Shown here in pieces: positions 46,000 to 55,593 of a stretch of DNA of 64,000 nucleotides (positions within the stretch are counted from its first letter, which is position 1; every line of letters starts with the position of its first letter). The notes beneath the pieces are model-generated. The model was not told the origin of the DNA, did no database searches, and was given only the letters and a program-made list of their open reading frames with translations. The position numbers were made by a program, and so were the translations under genes. Source of the DNA: Komagataeibacter sp. FNDCR2 (GTDB lineage Bacteria > Pseudomonadota > Alphaproteobacteria > Acetobacterales > Acetobacteraceae). The stretch is taken from positions 1,243,001 through 1,307,000 of the forward strand of contig NZ_JAIWOU010000001.1 in assembly GCF_021295395.1 (NCBI RefSeq). Reading direction: 5' to 3'.

Positions 46000-46809
46000 T
46001 CAGGCCACCGGAGGATAGGGCGGGCAGGTCAAGCCCGCGGGGGAAAGGGTGAAGACCTCGCACCCTTCTTCCGTGACACCCAGCATGTGCTCGAACTGGG
46101 CCGAGAGGGAACGGTCGCGGGTGACGGCTGTCCACCCGTCATCAAGGATCTTCACATCGGGACGGCCGATGTTGAGCATGGGCTCGATGGTGAAGAACAT
46201 GCCCGGGCGCAGCACCAGCCCCTCACCGGGGCGGCCATAATGCAGCACGTTGGGCGGCGCGTGGAAGGTGCGGCCGATTCCATGGCCGCAGAAATCCCGC
46301 ACCACCGAAAAACGGCGTGCTTCGGCATAGGTCTGGATCACATGCCCGATGTCACCCAGCGTGGCGCCGGGCCGCACGGCCTCGATGGACAGCATGAGCG
46401 CCCGGTATGTCGCCTCGATCAGCTTCTGCGCCTTGATGGAAATATTGCCGACCGTGTACATGCGGCTGGTATCGCCATACCAGCCGTCCAGGATGACGGT
46501 GACGTCGATATTCAGGATATCGCCATCCTTCAGCGCCCGGTCGCCCGGAATGCCATGGCAGACGACATGGTTGATCGAGATGCAGCTTGATGCCGGATAG
46601 CCACGATAGCCCAGCGTTGCCGGGACCGCGCCATTGGCCAGCATGAAGTCATGGATCAGCCTGTCGAGTTCGCCCGTGGTCACCCCTTCACGCACATGCG
46701 GCGTGATCATGTCCAGCGTGCGGGCGGCAAGCTGCCCGGCCGCACGCATACCGGCAAAATCTTCCGGGGCGTGAAGCTGCACCCCGCCGCCGTGCATATC
46801 GCCTTCCAT
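46000..46809 (-). CDS. map: Methionine aminopeptidase, type I
   Basis: A 269-residue metalloenzyme that removes initiator Met. The pita-bread fold motifs are NHVVCHGIPGDRALKDGDIL, the metal ligands in NIDVTVILDGWYGDTSRMY, the His of GHGIGRTFHAPP and the Glu ligands in FTIEPMLN and QFEHMLGVTEEGCEVFT. ATG 46809 follows AGGAAAGGATAACGGC and is preferred to the GTG at 46836. ggt follows on the same strand. Confidence 0.95.
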   Translation of the reverse strand: MEGDMHGGGVQLHAPEDFAGMRAAGQLAARTLDMITPHVREGVTTGELDRLIHDFMLANGAVPATLGYRGYPASSCISINHVVCHGIPGDRALKDGDILNIDVTVILDGWYGDTSRMYTVGNISIKAQKLIEATYRALMLSIEAVRPGATLGDIGHVIQTYAEARRFSVVRDFCGHGIGRTFHAPPNVLHYGRPGEGLVLRPGMFFTIEPMLNIGRPDVKILDDGWTAVTRDRSLSAQFEHMLGVTEEGCEVFTLSPAGLTCPPYPPVA

Positions 46810-46945
46810 GCCGTTATCCTTTCCTGTACTCGACACATGACCATCCGCCCGCGGTCATGCAAGGGACGCCAGGAACCTGCCTGACCCGCCCGTCAGCCGC
46901 GCCGGATGGATAACGGGCTTCCTATACAGCGCCGGATAGCGGCTG

Positions 46946-48070
46946 TCAGCTTCGGGCCTTCGCATGGCTGTGCACGCCATGGGCCACACGCCCCATACCC
47001 ACCAGATGCACATGCGCCCGCACCGGGGCCGGATGCGCATGCACGACCGCCCCATGCCCGCGCCGGAGCCGCGCATAGGCCGCCGGAATGGCCGGGAAGG
47101 CCGCGACCTGGTCCGCGCCACCATGCAGCCGGGCGGAGGCAAGGCGCAGCCCATGGCGCGCCGAAGCGGACGACGTCGTGGCGCGCGCCAGCAGCAGCGG
47201 GCGCATCGCGGGCCGGCCGGCGGGAACCGGGGCCACGCCTTCCGCCTGGAAGCTGCTGTCCAGCAGGGACGCCATGGTCCTGTTGCGGCGGTTGTTGGAG
47301 GTCGCCCCCATGACCACGCCGATCAGCCGGACATTATCGCGCATGGCCGAGGTGACCAGGTTATGCCCGGCTTCGTCGGTATAACCCGTCTTCAGCCCGT
47401 CGGCGCCGGGATAGGCGCCCAGCATGGGGTCATGATTGGGCACGGTCCGGCCATGGAAATAGAATCCGGGCACCGCGAAGTAGTGATAATACTCGCCATA
47501 ATCCACGATCAGGTGCCGCGCCAGCGTGGCGAGGTCGCGCGCCGATGTCATCTGTTCCGGATTCGGCAGGCCCGACGCATTGCGGAACACGGTGTCGTAC
47601 ATGCCAAGGCGACCGGCCTCGCGCGTCATCATCGCGGCGAAGCGGGTCTCGTCCCCGCCGCCCAGGAATTCACCCAGCGCGCAGGCGGCGTCATTGGCCG
47701 ATTTGGTGACGAGCGCCAGCACAGCCTGCTCCACCGTCAGGTGCGAACCCGGGCGCAGGCCCAGTTTGGAGGGTTCCATGGCGGCCGCATGGACCGAAAC
47801 CGGCATGACCTGATCGAACGAGACCTGCCCCGTCCGCACGGCCTTGAACGCCAGGTAAAGCGTCATAAGTTTCGTAAGGCTGGCGGGATAGCGCCGCAGG
47901 TCGGCATCCTGCTGGGACAGGACGGCCCCGCTGCGGGCATCGACCACGATGGTGCTGACCTGCCCGACATACTGGGCGCGGGCGGCCTGCATGCCACCGC
48001 ACCCGATCACCAGCCCGACAGCGGCTGTAACCTTCATGCGCGCAAGGCAGGCGGCGAAGACACGGCTCAT
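46946..48070 (-). CDS. dacA: D-alanyl-D-alanine carboxypeptidase (PBP5/6-like)
   Basis: A 374-residue periplasmic penicillin-binding protein that trims peptidoglycan pentapeptides. All three active-site motifs are present: SLTK at 64-67, SAN at 124-126 and KTG at 227-229. A signal peptide (VTAAVGLVIGCGGMQAARAQ) precedes them. The C-terminal PBP5 domain and amphipathic anchor are not evident. Instead the last 90 residues or so are rich in Ala, Arg and His (GAVVHAHPAPVRAHVHLVG). Start could be 48070 or ATG 48037. It is divergent from clpS. Confidence 0.92.
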   Translation of the reverse strand: MSRVFAACLARMKVTAAVGLVIGCGGMQAARAQYVGQVSTIVVDARSGAVLSQQDADLRRYPASLTKLMTLYLAFKAVRTGQVSFDQVMPVSVHAAAMEPSKLGLRPGSHLTVEQAVLALVTKSANDAACALGEFLGGGDETRFAAMMTREAGRLGMYDTVFRNASGLPNPEQMTSARDLATLARHLIVDYGEYYHYFAVPGFYFHGRTVPNHDPMLGAYPGADGLKTGYTDEAGHNLVTSAMRDNVRLIGVVMGATSNNRRNRTMASLLDSSFQAEGVAPVPAGRPAMRPLLLARATTSSASARHGLRLASARLHGGADQVAAFPAIPAAYARLRRGHGAVVHAHPAPVRAHVHLVGMGRVAHGVHSHAKARS

Positions 48071-48233
48071 GGAATGGTGAAACCTGCGCGTGCAATAATC
48101 ATCATACGGCTTCCGGGCGCGCGGTGATTATCCGGCACCCCTCCATCCAGTCATGGGTTGCGTGGCTGCAACCATACTAAAAGAAAGGTTTTATGTCCGT
48201 CCAGAGCGTATTTGATGTTCCGCCCGCGTTAAC

Positions 48234-48252
48234 GCCAGCACGGGGTGCTGGC
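48234..48252 (+). promoter_or_regulatory. Hairpin upstream of clpS
   Basis: GCCAGCAC (48234-48241) and GTGCTGGC (48245-48252) form a perfect 8-base stem with a GGG loop in the dacA-clpS divergent region, about 80 bases before the clpS start. No T tract follows. It could be a 5' leader structure or a protein-binding palindrome. No promoter hexamers could be assigned with confidence. Confidence 0.35.
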
Positions 48253-48331
48253 GGGCAGGGTGCAAAAAATCCTTCCGCCACCCCATGCGCCCCCTTTCAA
48301 CCAGCGGCAAAGTTCCAATATGGTAACTGTC

Positions 48332-48763
48332 ATGTCTGCTATTGCTCGACCCTCCCTGCCCCACCCCGTGCCGCAGCCCGGCATGGACAGCTTCCGTCCG
48401 CGCGGACATGGGGGCAATACGCCGCCACGCCGCAATGGCGGGCAGGATTCGCCACCCGGCAATGATGACGGCATGATCGATGTTGTCATCCGCACCCGCC
48501 CACAGACCCGTAAACCGGCGATGTACAAGGTGCTGATGCTGAACGATGACTACACGCCCATGGAATTCGTGGTGCATGTGCTGGAGCGTTTTTTCCAGAA
48601 AAACCGCGAGGAGGCGACGGACATCATGCTGCATGTTCACAAACGCGGCGTTGGAGTCTGTGGGGTCTTTACGTACGAGGTGGCGGAAACCAAAGTAACG
48701 CAGGTGATGGATCTGGCCCGCCAGAACCAGCACCCGCTGCAATGCACGATAGAGAAGGACTGA
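48332..48763 (+). CDS. clpS: ATP-dependent Clp protease adaptor ClpS
   Basis: The N-end rule adaptor that hands substrates with Leu, Phe, Trp or Tyr N-termini to ClpA. The core begins at [20 protein letters not shown] and includes the N-degron pocket Asp-Asp and the [21 protein letters not shown] segment, close to canonical ClpS. The N-terminal extension of about 60 residues is Pro/Arg/Gly-rich and longer than in E. coli. ATG 48332 is a compromise: 48320 or 48383 are possible and none has a clear ribosome site. clpA follows at 163 bases. Confidence 0.93.
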   Translation: MSAIARPSLPHPVPQPGMDSFRPRGHGGNTPPRRNGGQDSPPGNDDGMIDVVIRTRPQTRKPAMYKVLMLNDDYTPMEFVVHVLERFFQKNREEATDIMLHVHKRGVGVCGVFTYEVAETKVTQVMDLARQNQHPLQCTIEKD

Positions 48764-48886
48764 AACACCACGGACACGTCCCACTCACAGCCCCCGTCGC
48801 GATGCGATCGCGTTCCATGGCATTTTGTGCTGGCATTTCCACCACAACAGGGCAAGGATTGTCCTGACCTACCGGTTATGATCTCC

Positions 48887-48903
48887 GGGGCCACGATGGC
48901 CCC
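48887..48903 (+). promoter_or_regulatory. Hairpin between clpS and the clpA ribosome site
   Basis: GGGGCCA (48887-48893) and TGGCCCC (48897-48903) make a perfect seven-base GC stem with a three-base loop. It ends about ten bases before the clpA Shine-Dalgarno (GGAG at 48914-48917). It could act as a partial terminator or mRNA processing barrier setting the clpS:clpA ratio. Role is inference. Confidence 0.4.
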
Positions 48904-48926
48904 TCTTGGAAAAGGAGCGTCTCGGC

Positions 48927-51257
48927 ATGTTGTCACGTAATCTTGAACAGACGCTTCACCGTGCGCTGACATTGGCCGGCGATCGTCGGCATGAATATGC
49001 AACACTTGAGCACCTCCTCCTCGCACTGATTGATGACCCGGATGCCGTAACGGTGTTCCGCGCCTGCGGGGTGGACCTGAACAAGGTGCGCACTGACCTC
49101 ACCGACTTCCTTGACAAGGATCTGGCGGGACTCGCCGCGGACCGCACGGTCGATCCCAAGCCGACGGCGGCTTTCCAGCGCGTGATCCAGCGCGCCGCCA
49201 TTCACGTCCAGTCCACCGGGCGCGATGAGGTGACGGGGGCGAACGTACTCGTCGCCCTGTTTGCCGAACGCGAGAGCCATGCCGTCTATTTCCTGCAACT
49301 GCAGGACATGACGCGGCTGGATGCGGTGAACTTCATCTCCCACGGCATCGCCAAGGCCCCGGACCGCTCCACGCGCCGCCCCGTTGCCGGAAGCACGCCC
49401 GACGGCGCGGAAAGCGAGGAACGCGGCAAGGCCAGCCAGAAGAACCAGGATGCGCTGTCCACCTACTGCACCAACCTCAACGAGAAGGCGCTGGACGGCA
49501 AGGTCGACCCCCTGATCGGTCGCGACTCCGAAATCGAGCGCACCATCCAGATCCTGTGCCGCCGCACCAAGAACAACCCGCTTTATGTGGGGGATCCGGG
49601 CGTGGGCAAGACCGCCATCGCCGAAGGGCTGGCCAAGCGCATTGTCGAAGGCGACGTGCCGGAGGTGCTGCTCAACGCCACCATCTATTCACTGGACATG
49701 GGCGCGCTGCTGGCGGGCACCCGCTACCGTGGTGATTTCGAGGAACGGCTGAAGGCGGTCGTGACCGAACTGGACAACAACCCCGGCAGCATCCTGTTCA
49801 TTGACGAGATCCACACCGTCATCGGCGCGGGGGCGACATCGGGCGGCGCGATGGACGCGTCCAACCTGCTCAAGCCCGCGCTGGCGGCGGGCACCCTGCG
49901 CTGCATGGGATCGACCACCTACAAGGAATACCGCCAGCACTTCGAGAAGGACCGCGCACTGGTACGCCGGTTCCAGAAAATCGACGTGGCGGAACCCTCG
50001 GTCGATGATGCGGTCAAGATCCTGCGCGGGCTCAAGATCAATTACGAAAAGCACCACAAGGTGCGCTACACCGATGACGCGATCCGGGGTGCGGTGGAAC
50101 TTTCCGCCAAATACATCCATGACCGCAAGCTGCCCGACAAGGCCATCGACGTCATTGATGAAGTCGGGGCCTCGCGCATGCTGGTGCCTGAAAACCGCCG
50201 CCGCAAGACCGTGACCCTGAAGGATGTGGAAGATATCGTGGCGAAGATCGCCCGTATTCCGCCCAAGAGCGTTTCCACCGATGACAAGGAAACCCTGCGT
50301 TCGCTCGAACGTGACCTCAAGGGCATGGTTTACGGGCAGGACAAGGCGATCGAGACCCTTACGGCCGCGATCAAGCTGTCCCGCGCCGGGCTGCGCGATC
50401 CGGAAAAGCCGATTGGCAACTACCTGTTCTCCGGCCCCACGGGTGTCGGCAAGACGGAAGTGGCCAAGCAGCTTGCCAGCACGCTGGGTATCGAGCTGAT
50501 CCGCTTCGACATGTCGGAATACATGGAGCGCCATTCGATTTCCCGCCTGATCGGCGCGCCGCCGGGCTATGTCGGTTTCGATCAGGGTGGACTGCTGACG
50601 GACGCCATCGACCAGCACCCGCATGCGGTCCTGCTGCTTGATGAAATCGAGAAGGCGCATCAGGATCTGTACAATGTGCTGTTGCAGGTCATGGACCATG
50701 GGCGGCTAACCGACCATAACGGCAAGACGGTCGATTTCCGCAATGTCGTGCTGATCATGACGACAAACGCGGGCGCTGCCGACCTGAGCAAGGAAGCGAT
50801 CGGGTTTGGCCGGACATCGCGCGAGGGCGATGATGAAGACGCCATCAAGCGCATCTTCACGCCCGAGTTCCGCAACCGGCTCGATGCGATCATTCCCTTC
50901 GCCAACCTGTCGCCCGAAGTGGTGGACCGGGTGGTGGAGAAGTTCATCTTCCAGCTTGAAGCACAGTTGGCGGACCGGAACGTGATGATCGAAATCTCGT
51001 CCGCCGCGCGCGAATGGCTGGCGGAACGTGGATATGACCGCCTGTATGGCGCACGCCCGCTGGGCCGGGTCATACAGGAACACATCAAGAAGCCGCTGGC
51101 CGAGGAACTGCTGTTTGGCAAGCTGACCAAAGGGGGAGTCGCCAAGATTTCGCTCAAGGATGGCAAGCTTGACTTCGAATATATCTCGCAGGCGGAAAAT
51201 GCATCCGCCGAAGGGGATGAAGGAGACAGCACCCGCGAGGCGGAAGCCGCCGACTGA
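48927..51257 (+). CDS. clpA: ATP-dependent Clp protease ATP-binding subunit ClpA
   Basis: A 776-residue AAA+ unfoldase that feeds ClpP. The Clp-N domain opens it ([36 protein letters not shown]), where ClpS docks. AAA-1 has [18 protein letters not shown] and AAA-2 has [15 protein letters not shown] with the Walker [12 protein letters not shown]. The C-terminus extends into an acidic tail ([15 protein letters not shown]). ATG 48927 follows AAAAGGAGCG. clpP is not in the window. A strong terminator lies at 51284-51309. Confidence 0.97.
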   Translation: MLSRNLEQTLHRALTLAGDRRHEYATLEHLLLALIDDPDAVTVFRACGVDLNKVRTDLTDFLDKDLAGLAADRTVDPKPTAAFQRVIQRAAIHVQSTGRDEVTGANVLVALFAERESHAVYFLQLQDMTRLDAVNFISHGIAKAPDRSTRRPVAGSTPDGAESEERGKASQKNQDALSTYCTNLNEKALDGKVDPLIGRDSEIERTIQILCRRTKNNPLYVGDPGVGKTAIAEGLAKRIVEGDVPEVLLNATIYSLDMGALLAGTRYRGDFEERLKAVVTELDNNPGSILFIDEIHTVIGAGATSGGAMDASNLLKPALAAGTLRCMGSTTYKEYRQHFEKDRALVRRFQKIDVAEPSVDDAVKILRGLKINYEKHHKVRYTDDAIRGAVELSAKYIHDRKLPDKAIDVIDEVGASRMLVPENRRRKTVTLKDVEDIVAKIARIPPKSVSTDDKETLRSLERDLKGMVYGQDKAIETLTAAIKLSRAGLRDPEKPIGNYLFSGPTGVGKTEVAKQLASTLGIELIRFDMSEYMERHSISRLIGAPPGYVGFDQGGLLTDAIDQHPHAVLLLDEIEKAHQDLYNVLLQVMDHGRLTDHNGKTVDFRNVVLIMTTNAGAADLSKEAIGFGRTSREGDDEDAIKRIFTPEFRNRLDAIIPFANLSPEVVDRVVEKFIFQLEAQLADRNVMIEISSAAREWLAERGYDRLYGARPLGRVIQEHIKKPLAEELLFGKLTKGGVAKISLKDGKLDFEYISQAENASAEGDEGDSTREAEAAD

Positions 51258-51283
51258 CGGAAACATCCATCGGAACAATGAAG

Positions 51284-51310
51284 CAGGGGTCAGAAATGAC
51301 CCCTGTTTTC
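51284..51310 (+). terminator. Rho-independent terminator of clpA
   Basis: CAGGGGTCA (51284-51292), a GAAA tetraloop and TGACCCCTG (51297-51305) form a perfect nine-base-pair stem directly followed by TTTTC. It is 27 bases past the clpA stop and before ynfA, so ynfA has its own promoter or depends on read-through. Confidence 0.93.
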
Positions 51311-51346
51311 TTATGGTGTTCCCTATTCCATGGCCTGAAGGATTCC

Positions 51347-51670
51347 ATGCTTACCGCCGCCATTTATATTCCTGCCGCTTTTGCTGAAATTGGTGGCTGT
51401 TTCTGTTTCTGGGCCTGGATGCGTCTGGGGCGGCCGGCGCTTATATTGGTGCCGGGCTGTCTCTCCCTTGTGCTGTTCGCGTGGTTGCTGACCTTCAGCC
51501 CGGCGGATAACGCGGGCCGGGCTTATGCCATCTATGGCGGCGTCTATATCGCGGCCAGCCTGATCTGGTCATGGCTGGTGGAAGGACAGCCGCCCGACCG
51601 GTGGGACATGACCGGCGCCGTGATCTGTATCATAGGGGCCGCGATTATCCTGCTGGGCCCGCGCGGATAG
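51347..51670 (+). CDS. YnfA/UPF0060 family small membrane protein
   Basis: A 107-residue protein with four membrane helices, the size and layout of YnfA. The family pattern is clear: [40 protein letters not shown] and a conserved [20 protein letters not shown]. Some YnfA relatives are discussed as SMR-like exporters, but its function is not settled. ATG 51347 is favoured because it starts the conserved helix. An ATG at 51278 would cross the clpA terminator. Confidence 0.9.
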   Translation: MLTAAIYIPAAFAEIGGCFCFWAWMRLGRPALILVPGCLSLVLFAWLLTFSPADNAGRAYAIYGGVYIAASLIWSWLVEGQPPDRWDMTGAVICIIGAAIILLGPRG

Positions 51671-51695
51671 AAGCCGCTTTTTTTCAAAAGACCGC

Positions 51696-52223
51696 CTACT
51701 GGTATCGGTTTGCGTTGATCACGACGTAACCCTCCACCGGCCAGTTACGGCCCGTGCCATGGTGGGTCCAGTCGATGCCCTGACTTCGCGGGCTGTCGTA
51801 GTAGTACCGTCCCAGCACATCGGCCCGGTCCCCTTTGGCCACCCATGGCCATGCGGGGGCCGACATCCGGTCCAGATCGGATACGATGCGGATGGAAACA
51901 CCGCTGCCGGTATCGACATAGAAATATCCATGCCAGCCGCTACGTGTGCGCCGCGCCTGCGAGACCGCGATGACGCGGCCACACACATGTTCCACCCGGT
52001 CGGCATGGTAGCCGGTCGTGCTTTCCGCCATCTCCACATCGGACAAGAATTTAGGGTTGTCGCATTGCAACGGGACGTGGCCGACGTCGGGTTGCCCGTG
52101 CTGCGCTTCACCCCGCGCATGGCTCCGGCTCCGGGCCTGAGCGGCTGATGGCGGCATCGCCTGCGCGGCCATGACCGCCATCAGTCCCATCACGCCATAT
52201 CGCCACAACCGCCTTGCCGCCAT
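51696..52223 (-). CDS. Exported DUF3465-like protein
   Basis: A 175-residue protein with a signal peptide (GVMGLMAVMAAQAMPPSAAQA) and an OB-fold-like mature domain. The C-terminal part (VAKGDRADVLGRYYYDSPRS, then IDWTHHGTGRNWPVEGYVVI) resembles DUF3465 proteins. Two cysteines (LQCDNP and EHVCGRV) could form a disulfide. Function is unknown. It is convergent with ynfA and 57 bases from the ppk2 stop on the other side, on the same strand as ppk2. Confidence 0.7.
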   Translation of the reverse strand: MAARRLWRYGVMGLMAVMAAQAMPPSAAQARSRSHARGEAQHGQPDVGHVPLQCDNPKFLSDVEMAESTTGYHADRVEHVCGRVIAVSQARRTRSGWHGYFYVDTGSGVSIRIVSDLDRMSAPAWPWVAKGDRADVLGRYYYDSPRSQGIDWTHHGTGRNWPVEGYVVINANRYQ

Positions 52224-52280
52224 CGGACCATTCCCCCTGTGTATCGGATCACAGTCTTTTGGGGGGTGTGGCGGAAGCCG

Positions 52281-53216
52281 TCAATGAAGCGGGCCGTGGG
52301 TGGGGCCATGCGCTGTGGGGGGCGCTTCGGCCAGAAGCTGCTGGCGGGCTTTTTCCATCTCCGCCTTCATGGCGGGGTCCACCTTGGGCACCTTCAGGTC
52401 CATCTTTTCCAGCGCATCGATAATGGCTTCGATCACCACCAGCCGTTCAAACCATTTCTGGTCCGCCGGCACGACAAACCACGGCGCGTCAGGGTGGGCC
52501 GTGCGGCGGATCGCGTCCTCATATGCCCGCTGGTAATCATCCCAGTAATGGCGTTCGTGAATATCGGCGGCGGAGAACTTCCAGTTCTTGGAATGGTGGT
52601 CGATACGGCGCAGGAAACGCTGGCGCTGTTCCTCCTTGGAAATATGGAGGAAGAATTTGAGTACGACCGTACCCTGCCGCGCCATGTACCGTTCAAAATG
52701 GCTGATGTCCTGATAACGGTCTTCCCAGAATGAAGGCTGTTTACGCAGCTTTGGCGGCAGGCATTCATGGTCCAGCAGTTCGGGATGTACGCGGGTGACC
52801 AGTACTTCCTCGTAATGACTGCGGTTGAAAATCCCGATCCGGCCCGCCAGCGGGGCGGCAAGATGCTCGCGCCACAGATAGCCATGCGCCAGTTCAACCG
52901 GGCCGGGCTGCTTGAAGGACGTGACACTGACCCCCTGCGGGTTGATGCCGGACATCACGTGTTTGATCACGCCATCCTTGCCGCCCGAATCCAGCGCCTG
53001 CAGCACCACCAGCAGGGACCATGTCCCCTCGGCGTAAAGCAGTTCCTGCAGGCGGGACAGGTCGTTTATGCGTGTCCTGAGCAGTTGCTTGCCGGTTTTC
53101 TTGTCCAGACCGCAGGCTTCCGCCGCACGGGTGGGACAGGCGGAAAGGGAAAAGTCCTGTCCGTTCGTGACCTGGAATCTGCGCGCCAGTTTCCGGCCGG
53201 GATCATTGCTGGCCAT
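52281..53216 (-). CDS. Polyphosphate kinase 2 family protein
   Basis: A 311-residue PPK2-type phosphotransferase that uses polyphosphate to phosphorylate nucleoside mono- or diphosphates. Walker A (ALDSGGKDG) is at 74-82. The lid and Walker B region holds GRIGIFNRSHYEEVLVTRV, and RRIDHHSKNWKFSAADIHER follows. It resembles class III PPK2s more than ADP-only class I, but the class call is by eye. ATG 53216 follows AAGGAG at five bases. A GTG at 53222 overlaps the preceding SDR stop. The tail is short and His/Pro-rich. Confidence 0.92.
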   Translation of the reverse strand: MASNDPGRKLARRFQVTNGQDFSLSACPTRAAEACGLDKKTGKQLLRTRINDLSRLQELLYAEGTWSLLVVLQALDSGGKDGVIKHVMSGINPQGVSVTSFKQPGPVELAHGYLWREHLAAPLAGRIGIFNRSHYEEVLVTRVHPELLDHECLPPKLRKQPSFWEDRYQDISHFERYMARQGTVVLKFFLHISKEEQRQRFLRRIDHHSKNWKFSAADIHERHYWDDYQRAYEDAIRRTAHPDAPWFVVPADQKWFERLVVIEAIIDALEKMDLKVPKVDPAMKAEMEKARQQLLAEAPPTAHGPTHGPLH

Positions 53217-53218
53217 GT

Positions 53219-53977
53219 TCACTCCTTCATGCCACGTGCGACCGCAAGCCCGCCTGCCGCCTGGCAGGTCGGCATCATTTCAATCTCGTTGATGTTGACG
53301 TGGCGGGGCAGTGAGAGAACCCATGCCACCGTCTCGGCTATGTCGACGGGCAGAAGCGGCTTTGTTCCTTCATAAACCGCCGCCGCCTTCGCATCATCGC
53401 GCAGGCGGACATTGCTGAACTCGCTGCCGCCGCACAGGCCGGGTTCAAGGTTGGTCACCCGCACGTTATGGCCCAGCAGGTCGCAGCGCAGGTTGCGCAT
53501 GAACTGCCCGACGAAGGCCTTGGTCGCGCCGTACACATTGCCACCCGTGTAGGGATAGATCCCCGCCGTGCTGCCCAGTGAGACGATATGCCCACGGTCA
53601 CGCGCCACCATGCCGGGCAGCAGCACGCGCGTCAGTTCGACCATGCCGGTCACGTTGGTGGAGATCATGGTCCGCCAGTTGGTGATGTCCGCCTCCTGCG
53701 CCTTGTCCATGCCCAGCGCCAGACCGGCGTTGTTGACCAGCACGTCCACCTCCCGCCACGCTTCGGGCAGGCTGTCCGGTACGGCCGCGATCGCCGCCGT
53801 GTCATCCATGTCCAGCCGGAAGGGAAGCAGGCCGGGGCCAAGGCGGGCGGCCAGGGCATCAAGGCGTTCCTGCCTGCGGCCCGTTGCAATCACGCGGTAG
53901 CCGTCATGTACGAGGCGTTCCGCGATCGCCTGGCCGAATCCGGCCGTGGCGCCTGTGACCAATGCAATCTGCGTCAT
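53219..53977 (-). CDS. SDR oxidoreductase (YdfG-like)
   Basis: A 252-residue classical short-chain dehydrogenase. The cofactor loop TGATAGFGQAIAERLVHDGY is at the N-terminus and RRQERLD after it suggests NADP. The NNAG segment (VLVNNAGLALGMDKAQEAD) and the catalytic Ser and YGATK (VYGATKAFVGQF) are present. The YdfG group reduces 3-hydroxy acids such as serine or 3-hydroxypropionate, an inference by resemblance. It abuts ppk2 and is likely cotranscribed. Confidence 0.9.
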   Translation of the reverse strand: MTQIALVTGATAGFGQAIAERLVHDGYRVIATGRRQERLDALAARLGPGLLPFRLDMDDTAAIAAVPDSLPEAWREVDVLVNNAGLALGMDKAQEADITNWRTMISTNVTGMVELTRVLLPGMVARDRGHIVSLGSTAGIYPYTGGNVYGATKAFVGQFMRNLRCDLLGHNVRVTNLEPGLCGGSEFSNVRLRDDAKAAAVYEGTKPLLPVDIAETVAWVLSLPRHVNINEIEMMPTCQAAGGLAVARGMKE

Positions 53978-54114
53978 CGGAATTCTCCTTCCTGCATGGA
54001 TGGGGTCAGGGGCCAGCCTTGCATACCGACCGCATGCCTGATAGGGGCAATCGCCAATCCGTGTAGTACCTGAAACAGTTGCAAATCAGGACAAATCAGG
54101 TTCTATGCTGGTAC

Positions 54115-54699
54115 ATGGTTTCGTTCACGACAACTCCTGGCTGCAGCCTGACCGGCCACCTGCTGGTGGCGACCCCGGCGCTTACCGATCCCGCGTTCGC
54201 GCGCAGTGTCGTCTATTTATGCGCCCACACCCCCGAAGACGGGGCCATGGGCCTTGTGGTCAACCGCCGCCTGTCACAACCCGTTCTGGATGATGTGTTT
54301 GAACAGCTTGGCATCGCCCCCGTGCCGCCACGCCGCCGCATCAACCTGTGCGCGGGCGGGCCGATGGATAACGGGCGCGGCTTCGTGCTGCATACATCGG
54401 ACTGGAGCGGCGATGGCAGCCTGCCGGTGGACCGCACCACCACCCTGACCGCAAGCCTAGACGTGCTGCGTGACATAGCCGATGGCAATGGCCCGGCCCA
54501 TGCGCTGCTGGCCATGGGCCATGCAAGCTGGGATGCGGGCCAGCTTGAGGATGAAATGCTGCATCACAATGCGTGGATCACCGCGCCCGCGACCGAAAAC
54601 ATCGTTTTCGGCCCCGATCATGACACTAAATGGCGGCAGGCGCTGGCCAGCGTGCGGATCGACCCGGCATGGTACAGCGCCGCCGCGGGTCACGCCTGA
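54115..54699 (+). CDS. YqgE/AlgH family protein
   Basis: A 194-residue protein of the YqgE/AlgH family. The signature LTGHLLVATPALTDPAFARS opens it, with YLCAHTPEDGAMGLVVNR and LCAGGPMDNGRGFVLHTSDW after. The C-terminal segment DAGQLEDEMLHHNAWITAPA completes the fold. Length is typical. ATG 54115 starts the conserved part; an upstream ATG at 54079 adds residues unlike the family. Function unresolved despite old links to alginate regulation. Confidence 0.92.
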   Translation: MVSFTTTPGCSLTGHLLVATPALTDPAFARSVVYLCAHTPEDGAMGLVVNRRLSQPVLDDVFEQLGIAPVPPRRRINLCAGGPMDNGRGFVLHTSDWSGDGSLPVDRTTTLTASLDVLRDIADGNGPAHALLAMGHASWDAGQLEDEMLHHNAWITAPATENIVFGPDHDTKWRQALASVRIDPAWYSAAAGHA

Positions 54700-54717
54700 A
54701 CGGCGACCCTGCCGTCC

Positions 54718-55593
54718 CTACCAGCGTAGCGAGGGCATGCAGGCCACCGGGGCCAGTCCCGCCGCGGCGACTTCCGCCACCGCGAGGTCATAATCGGGAT
54801 TGCGCCCCTGCTGCCAGTTCCCGCCCAGCATTTCCTGATGGATACCCCCCAGCACCCAGCATCCATCAATCCCTACCGTTGCGGCCCCGCGCATGTCGGT
54901 CGCCAGCGCATCACCCAGCGCCAGCACCCGGTTGCGCGGCACGTCCAGAAGCGACAGCGCCAGTGCATAGACTTCCGGATGGGGCTTGCCGATCCAGCGC
55001 ACCGCGCCGTCATGTTCCTCGTACCAGCTTGCCATCGCCCCGGCGCAGATCAGGCGCTGGGCGCCGCGAATGACCTGCTGGTCCGGATTCGCGCAGATCA
55101 TGGGCAGCTTATGGGCCACGCATTTTTCAAGCAGCGGCAGGTAGGGGGTCATGTCTTCTTCCCCCAGATCGGCGTCCGGCCCGGTATTGAGTACGAAATC
55201 AGCCCGGGCGGGGTCCGTGACCACATCAAGGTCCAGCCCCGTATAGACATCCACATCCTTGTCCGGCCCCAGATGCACCATCCGGCGGCCAAGCCCCGCG
55301 AACCACGGATCCGTGCGCGCCGCCAGCATGCGGTGCGTACATTCGCCACTGGTCATGATGGCGTCATACAGATCCGCGCCAACCCCCATGCGGTGCAGGC
55401 CCGGTTCCACCGTGGCGGTGCGCCGTGGCGCGTTGGACAGCAGCACGATCCGCTGTCCCCTGCCGCGCAGACGCTTCAGGCAGTCCAGAACGCCCGGATA
55501 GGGCGCGACACCGTTATGCACCACCCCCCACAGGTCCAGGATGAAGCCGTCATATCCATCCGCGAGGTCGGCCAGCCCGTCATGCCATTTCAT
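54718..55593 (-). CDS. HAD-superfamily phosphatase, TIGR01459 type
   Basis: A 291-residue hydrolase of the NagD-like HAD subclass. The nucleophile loop is FILDLWGVVHNGVAPYPG, motif II is LLSNAPRR, and the Lys and late acidic motif are in WIGKPHPEVY and VLALGDALATDMRGA. In this subfamily the DxWGVxH loop replaces the usual DxDGT. Substrate unknown. The start overlaps the pyrD stop by ATGA. Confidence 0.9.
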   Translation of the reverse strand: MKWHDGLADLADGYDGFILDLWGVVHNGVAPYPGVLDCLKRLRGRGQRIVLLSNAPRRTATVEPGLHRMGVGADLYDAIMTSGECTHRMLAARTDPWFAGLGRRMVHLGPDKDVDVYTGLDLDVVTDPARADFVLNTGPDADLGEEDMTPYLPLLEKCVAHKLPMICANPDQQVIRGAQRLICAGAMASWYEEHDGAVRWIGKPHPEVYALALSLLDVPRNRVLALGDALATDMRGAATVGIDGCWVLGGIHQEMLGGNWQQGRNPDYDLAVAEVAAAGLAPVACMPSLRW

